A DNA stretch of 46,060 nucleotides from a virus, in IMG/VR virus record IMGVR_UViG_3300010354_000151, positions 1-46,060 of that record, one strand, 5' to 3'. A program made the position numbers and the translations under genes. Under the pieces are notes generated by a model that was not told the origin of the DNA, searched no databases, and saw only the letters and a list, made by a program, of their open reading frames with translations. Of the stretch, positions 20,201 to 29,200 are shown one piece after another; position 1 is the stretch's first letter; each line of letters starts with the position of its first letter.

Positions 20201-23200
20201 GAAGGTCCCACTCAGTTTGGATCAACTGTTAAGTTTGGATCTAATGGCTCTTTTGTTGCAAGTGCACCAACTGGATCTAGATTTAGTGAAACAACATTTG
20301 ATTTCTCTGATGACAATTACTTTGATAATGATACCATATTTGATAACAATACAACTCAATTCATAGAAGAATTTGACAATGCTGGTGCTGTCTATATGTT
20401 TGATTATTTACCTGTATATGCTGAAAGTATTAATAATACAGGTAAGTATGTGTATGCTCAAAGTGTAAATGCAAGAAACTTAGATTTTGGTGCACAACCA
20501 TTATACGGTCATGCTTTAGATTTCAATGATAACACCGTTGCAATCGGCACCCCAACATTCAGACCTGGATTTGATAATGGTCAAGTCATAGGTTATAACA
20601 ACATCACAGGTAAACAAGATTGGAGTGTTTACAGAAGTTCAAGTGCTGTAGTAGATATTGATAAAATTAACAACGCACGAATTTACAGTGCTCAAACTAA
20701 TGAAACTTTAGTAAACCTAGATTACATTGACCCATTGCAAGGTAAAATACTAGGTGCTGTTAGACAGAATATTGATTTTGTTTCTAACAATGATCCTGCA
20801 AGATACAACAATCAGGGTAATATAGAAACTAGCATCACATGGGGACCAGTGCAAGTTGGACAGATTTGGCTTAACACTTCAACATTAAGATTCGTTAACT
20901 ACCATCAAGATGATGCAGTATATAACAGCCAATATTGGGGTACATTATTCCCTGGTAGCACAGTTCAAGCGTTTACTTGGATTGAAAGCACACAACTACC
21001 AGTAGATTATGCAGGACCCGGAACACCATTTGATATAACTCAATTTGTAATTAATTACAATGTCAACGATGCGGGCAATTTAATACCTACATATTATTAC
21101 TGGGTCAGAAATACAAACACTGTTTATACACTAGCTGGAAAGAGTTTAGCAGACTCTGTGATAGAGTCTTATATTGCTAATCCTGAAGATTCAGGCATCA
21201 GCTATTTTGTTCCATTGTTACCAAATGCATTTGGCTTGTATAACATCCAAGAATATTTAAACGCTAATGACAGCGTATTCCATATTGGATTTGCTACTGG
21301 AACAAATCAGGATGTGGCACACAATCAGTTTAGCTTGATCAGAGCAAATTATGCTGATGATTTCTTACCAGGTATACCTACTAACTTAAACAATCAAAGT
21401 GTAAACAGCGATTATAATTTTAGTGTTAATCCTCAAGGTTTATATGACAGATTGCTAGACAGCTTATCTGGTGTTGACGAAACCGGTCAAGTGGTTCCTA
21501 ATCCATACTTACCAAAAGCAGTTCAAACAGGTATCTTGGCTCGTCCTAGACAGAGTTTCTTCTTAAACCGTTTTATGGCACTTAAGAATTATTTGCTATA
21601 TGCAAATGAAATTCTTTCGCAATTCCCAATAGCTGAGATTAGAGAAAACATAACTTTCTTAAATGAAAAAAATCCTACAATATATGATCCAAATGATCCT
21701 ACAGTAATCTTATTTGAAGAAGGTGAAAAGTATGATGTAAGCGATGGCAGATATTGGGAATTCACAAACTGGTGGGCAGATGGATATAGTGACAGTACAA
21801 AGTCTGCACTTCAAGTTCCGTTGTACTCCGACTTGTCTACATTGTCTGTACCCAACGGCACCATCGTTACTGTAAAACAAAATTCACGTGGTTTCAGCGA
21901 AACATACATCAAAGATGTAACCGGTTGGACACGAATTGGTTTGCAAAATGGTACTATTAAATTTAATTCTGCATTATGGGATTATGCATCTGCTAGATTG
22001 GGTTTTGGTGATAATTTCTATGACACGACCCCTTATGATGAGTATCCAAGTGAAGAAACACGCTTTATTATTCGTGCGTTGAATGAGCAAATCTACACCA
22101 ATGAACTATTAATTTATAGAAATAGGTCATTAATACTGTTGTTTGAATACATTCAAAGTGAAACTATAGAAAATCAAAATTATTTACCTTGGTTGAATAA
22201 AACATCATTCGTTGATGTTGCACATAAGATTCGTGAATTAAGACCTATTGAAGTGTTCCAAAGTGATAATCAAGATTTCTTATCAGGCTACTTAAATGAA
22301 GTTAAACCATATCATGTGGTAATTAAAGAATTCTTATTTGAATACACTGGATCTGACACATTTGAAGGTGATGTAACTGACTTTGATTTACCAGCTCAAT
22401 ACAGTTCAACAAGCCGAGAATTTATTACACCTGAATTGGTGTATATAAATCCAAATACTGATAACCAGTTTACTCCTGATAATAGTATTTGGAGCAATCC
22501 AAACTATACGCAATGGAAACAAAACTATGGCGTTAAAATTGGTCAAGCTGTTCAACAAGGTGATTCAACACAATTGTTTGGACAATTGAATTATCCAATG
22601 TCCCGTTTAACTTCCTATGTTACATTGAATTCAACTTCTTTAACTGTTGGCAATGCATACGGTTTCCCTATCAATGGTGTTATAAAAATTGGAAATGAAG
22701 AAATCGGTTATTCTAGTGTTGACTCTGCAACAGGAAGCTTACTTGGACTAACACGCGGCGTTAATGAAACTACTATTACTACTCATCTACCAGGTACGGA
22801 AATATTTATGGATTTACCTCCTGTAGTGGTAGTTGATGCAGGACGAGGATATGTGAATCCGCCAAAAATTACAGCTTATGTTGATCCACAGATTACTAAA
22901 ACTGCTGAATACTATGGATCTATAACAGGAAGCACATTAACAATTACAACCATTGTCAATGGACAAATAAATGTAGGTGACTATTTAGACGCACCAGGCA
23001 TAATACCTCAAACTATAATTGTTTCGCAATTAACAACCAACACATACCAAATAAATGTAGCACAAGAATTAACAACAGAGGTACTATTTACTCAGTACAG
23101 CGGCCCTGTAGTTCCTGCGCAATTGCAAGCAGTTATGGCATTGGATTCAGTGCTTAGAATTGATGTAATTAATCCAGGCAGTGGTTATGCAGCAACCCCT

Positions 23201-26200
23201 CAAATAATTATTGAGCCTGCAACTGTAATTACATTCTCTAGTGATGATGTTATCATAAGCACTGATTCAGTTAGATTATATGCACCTCTACTACAAACGG
23301 GAGATTTGGTTCAGTATGTAGTCGGGGCTGATAGCACCCGCATACCGGGATTAGTCAACAACCAATGGTATTATGTTAATGTTTTAGAAAATAACCCAAC
23401 TGTTATTATAGCATTTTATAACAACTATGCTAATGCTATTAATGATCATGACCGAGTACCTCTACATGGTATTGGAACAGGTAATAACCAAAATCTAAAC
23501 TTAGGTGCAAGAGCATATGCTATTGGCACAAGCTCACCAGTTCGTGAAAATAATATCACATTGAGGTTTGATAGAACAACTTACGATTCGCAAATTATAG
23601 ATTGGCAAGCTGGCAATTTCTATGGTGCATATTACGCAGGTCAGTATAATAATAGTGAATCTGTTTCAAGTTCTTCTATATTATTGCAAAGCACTCAACC
23701 ACCAATTGAAAGCATTTTAGCTAGCGGTCAGGGTGTAGCATTTGAAATTGTAAGTGTAGCAAATGACCAACAAGTTACATTCTCAAGCCTCGCTAGAAAT
23801 GTGGTAGCTACACATGCCGGAACTGACATTATTGACTTAGCGCCTCTAGGTGGAGGAACAGGTGATACCGCTTCAGGTACTACAATTGGTTTCTATATTG
23901 GAATGCCTGTTAAATTTATCGGTGCAGTCGGAGCTAGCAATATAGTTTATGGTGAAGTTTATTATGTTACAGAAATTGTAAGTGCTACAGAGTTTAAGAT
24001 TAACAACACTTTAGGAAATCAAACTATCTCTGCCGCCGGATTAAATTGTTTTGTAGGAGAGGTAGTTAATACTGCTGTCTTAACTATCAACTATCCCGGA
24101 ATTTACAGTTGCACAGCAACAAATAAAACAACTAATACTATTACTGCACCATTGTCATTATTGGGCACAGGCGGAACAATAGGATTCTACACTGGTTTAC
24201 CTGTATTCTTCACGGGCGATGTATTCGGCGGTGTAGTAGAAAATGATGTATACTACATCACTTCAGTATGTGACAAGCAGACATTTACCGTTTCAAGAAA
24301 TCCTGACCCGTTAATCGTATCAGTGCAGGGAACTCAAAGTCCAAATATTGTTTTATTAGCTGAAGAAACAACAAAACTACAAGTTAACAATCCAATAATT
24401 TTCAACGAATCAGTCGGTGGAATTGTTGCAGGTACTGTATACTATGTTGCTACTGTATTGGGGTTAGACCAAATACAAATTTCTACACAAGTTAACGGTT
24501 CAATCTTGTCATTAAGCACAGCGTCCGCTTCATCAAGTGCAACATTGACTAGCCAAGTAGATGTGTTACAAATTACTGAAACTTTAACCGGTAATATGAC
24601 AATAAATGTCAATCTACCAGTAAGTCCAGGACAAATCAATGGTCAAAAGTTTACCCTTTACCCAACTAGTGGTATATTCTCAGGACCATTTACCGGTGAG
24701 ACAACTAATAATTTAATTGAAAGAGATATCAACGCAACGATTGCGACTGTTAATAGAGTAGCGTTATCTACCACCAGTGGCGGGTTAACTAATGTTTATG
24801 TAAATATGCCATTTACAATAGACACAAACATAGGCGGACTAACTACTGGCACAACATACTATGTTTTAGACACTGGTGTAATATCAATCGCAGCTACAAG
24901 CACTAGTTCATCTACAAATGAAATAACATGTGACACTACCGAATCCTTGTATGTAGATATGCCTATCACATTCTCTGGATTTGGATTAGGTGGAATACAG
25001 ATAGATCAAACTTATTATGTTGAATCTATCATAGATAGTACGCACTTCAAAATTACTGATTTTCCTGGCGGTGTTGTGGTAACATTGACTACTCAGAATG
25101 GCTCAATGACCGGTACTGGAGAATCATACATTACAGTAAGTACCTCGGCTGGTGGTGCTGAAGTATCATTATCTAGTGCAACAGCAACAGTAACATTGAC
25201 ACAAGAAATAACTACTTCAGCTACTTATGACATAAGCTGGATATTAGGTGGATACAAAGTTACCATTATCAACGCGGGCGAAGGATATGCGTTAGAAAAT
25301 ACGATTAACATACCCGGTACAAACTTTGGTGGAACAACTCCTGCTAATGATGTAAACTTAATTGTAAATAGTATTGGTGTAGACGGCGAAGTCACATCAT
25401 TTACTGTAAATGGAACAATTCCGGTAACATCATCGGATTACTACTTAAAGGTAATAAGCGAAAATGAATTAGAAGTTTATTCTAACTCATTAATGACTAT
25501 TCCAGTTAGTGGCATAGGATTTGGATACAGTGGTATAACTTCTACTGAGGTTACTGCATGCACCGCGTCAACTGATAGATTTACTGTAACCAGTTCTAGT
25601 GATTTTGACTTGAATGATCCTGTAGTATTTACCGGTACTGTATTTGGTGGAGTAACTTTAGGACAAACTTATTACATCAAGTCAAAGCCAACATCTACTA
25701 CAATTACAGTATCAGAGATTCCAGGGGGCACTACATTTAATGTTTCTGCTGATGCAACAGGATCTATGATAGTTGCTAAATCAGGAGATTATGCATTACT
25801 TCCGGAACCCTTCTACTTCAATCAAAGTATTGTTAAGTTCAACAATCAAGTATATGTTTGTGTTGTAAGTAACAATGACACTGAATTTGTTTTAGGAAAA
25901 TGGGAGCTATTAGACTCCGGTGACCGTAGATTGAATGCACTTGACAGAATCATGGGTTATTATCAACCTACTGTTAACATGCCGGGCTTAGATTTAACTC
26001 AGCTAGTTACTGGTATTACTTATCCAAACAGTACATATTTGGGTAATGCGTTTGCGCCAGACGATCAATATTCATTAGATGTTATACTACCCTCAACCAG
26101 TTTTACACAAACTGATGTAGATTCAACCAGTGCAGTATATGGCTTAGATAAATTCTATGTAACTTTCAATACCGCTGATTACTCTGCAATTGCGACAGAA

Positions 26201-29200
26201 ACAAATAGTTGGGCATCTACGAAGTTAGCCGGAAGTAATGTAAATCTTACAGATAGTTTATATCACGATGGTGTGTACTTAGTAACATCTACAAATTATG
26301 CAACTCCAATATTTAAGAGCACAGATGGAGAAATTTGGACTGTAAGGGGTACGGCTGGAAACTATAATATTAATAGTATCGGTGTATATAATAATGGCAG
26401 TCAAAATTATTATGCAGCCGGCGGCACAAACGCAATATTAATTAGCTCGGATACAAATAATTGGTCAACAATTAATCCTTATTATTTACCCTCATTAAGT
26501 TATACTGTTTATAGTGTAACAGGAGCCGATATAAATTCCGGATTTACCGGATTAATAGCAGTAGGATCCGGAGAACAACAAATAGGTGGAAATATATATC
26601 CAAGAGGCACTTTTATTGCTGCATTAAATGGTTCTAACTGGACACAGTTTAATCCTATAAATTATAAAGGATTAAGAGCAGTTACTAGTGGTACCTTCAC
26701 AAGTACTGGTGTTGGAAACATTATTGCAGTAGGTGAAGATGGTATAATTTATAAATCATTTGATGGCAATAATTGGAATGGTTTAAATGAAGCAGTAGTT
26801 TTAAACTCTTATGGAACTGCAAACAAAGTTCAAATTGTTCCAGGAACTACATTTACAGTGGGACAAAAAGTAAAATTCACCGGCTCTAGCTTCGGTGGTG
26901 TAGCTACTGGCACAAATTATTGGGTCAAGTCAGTTGACACGGGCGACAATACAATTGTTTTAAGTTCTGCATCATCATTAATACCTACAGTAGTATTAAC
27001 TACCGCATCTCCTGCATTCTTGACCACAGTTACAGTAGCAGATGAAGGAACACTTAATGATGTTAAATTTGTTTCTCCTATTATTACTGCCGGTAACTTT
27101 ATCATTGGACAAGTTTATATTATTGCAACCTCAGGCACTACAGACTTTATTTCACTTGGTGCTGCAAATAATAACCCAGGTACAATCTTTGTGGCTTTGG
27201 GAACAGGATCGGGAACTGGAACAGCCACTTTTGAAACTTTAATAGCAGTTGGAAATAATGGTACTATCATAACAAGTACTGACTTTACCACATGGACAAC
27301 TCAAGTTTCCAATACAACTAACAATTTAAAAGGCATCGCAGTTGACGAAACAAATGGAAGAATATTAGTAGTTGGGGAAAACAATACAGCATTAATTAGT
27401 CATGACGGCGGCGTAACTTGGGTAGACGATACCATCATTATTCAGTTGGAATCAACTTACGATATCCAAGGTGGTGAATTTACTGATGGTTATGGACCAG
27501 AAGAACTAGTGCCTGGCGTGGTTACGGACACATTAATGATGACTGTTGCTACCCGCCCCGGCACAACTTGGGAAGCAACAGAATATCAACATGTTGGATT
27601 TAATGTAATATCGTTAGAATTGACTCCTTCATTTGAACTTCAAACTGAATATACATTCCATAATGTTGCTCAAACACCCGCACAAATAAGTGTATATCAA
27701 ACCAGTGGAGTAACAGGTTTATCTACCCGTTTATATGAAACTATTGATTATACCGTTAATTGGATTGATTCTATCATTACACTGAACAATGCACTCCCAT
27801 TCAGTCCAATTACAGATTCATTGCGTGTAGATATATACGAAACAGGCAACGGTAATCAGTTAGTAAAGGCTGATACACAGACTGATCCTATCAGATACAA
27901 TGAAACTACTGGATTTAACGAGATATTTGTAAATTGTAATTACTCTGCACCTTCTTTTAATGGCAGTGGGGTAATTCAACCCAATACTAATCCAGTTTCG
28001 GTTCAAGCTACTGAAACAATAAGTCTATCAAATTCTATTGTATGCGAAAGTGTACGAGAATTTAACTTGAACGATCCAATTAGATTCCAAGGTATTACTT
28101 TTGGTGGACTATTAGAGGATACAAATTATTATGTAAAAACAATAAGTTTGGCAAGTTCAAGCATTACAGTTTCTACTAGTATTGACTTATCTACTGGCGT
28201 AGCCGGACCAACATTTACCGTAACAGATGACACTGGATCTATGTATGCTATTATACAGGTTGGATCAGGTGTTACTTGGACAGATCCTTTAATGTATCAT
28301 AATGGTGCAAAGTTAGTACATGGAACAACAGGAACTGTTACAAGAACTAACGGAGCAACTAATACAGTTACTTGCAATACGACTAGTTCTATGGTAGTTG
28401 GAGATAAGATTGTGTTCAGCAATACAATCTTTGGTGGCGTAATTCAACCCTTAACAACTTACTATATTGAATCTATTGTAGACAACAATGAGTTTACAAT
28501 TAGTTTAACTCAAGGTGGTCCTGCTATTGCTCTAACAACAGACACTGGTGGTGCTCAACTAATAACCCGTGACTATGCATTTGGATTACAGCCAAACGGA
28601 ATTCAAGCTAAGATTATTTTTAGCGCACCATATGTAAACGGTATTGACTTCTTAAGCTATACATTGTTTGGAGAAACTAACCCTCAACAATACGGATATT
28701 CTATACCTGAACTTCAAATGTTTGTTGGTGATGGAGTTACAGCTACATTTAACTTAACCAACTTTGTTGACTTGAACAATGCAGCAAATGCAGTAGTGGA
28801 AATAAATGGATTGCGTCTTGATAATACTGATTACACTATCAATTCTAGTGCCGACACAATTACCTTTACTGCTATTCCTGCTCTAAATGATAACATTGCT
28901 GTTACAACATACAATGATACAAGTAGACAGTATTTGAATAGTCAATTTGGCATTACTGGTGAAACTGTAGCAAATATTGTTTCTATTAACAATAATATTT
29001 CTTCACCTTCTGCATCTACTCAAGCAACAGCAACAACGTCGGCGACAGATTATATAACTGTGATTAGTACAGCTAATTTCACCGTTAATGATATAGTAAT
29101 ATTCCAAGGTACTAGCTTTGGTGGAGTATTAACAGATGGCACTGTATATTTTGTAAGAAGTGTTGATAGTCTAACCGAATTTACTATTAAAGACAGTAAT

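Noticed and set aside
26311-27424. Active sialidase in the giant protein
   Set aside because: Asp boxes alone are structural; I could not find the Arg triad, Tyr/Glu pair and Asp needed for catalysis.
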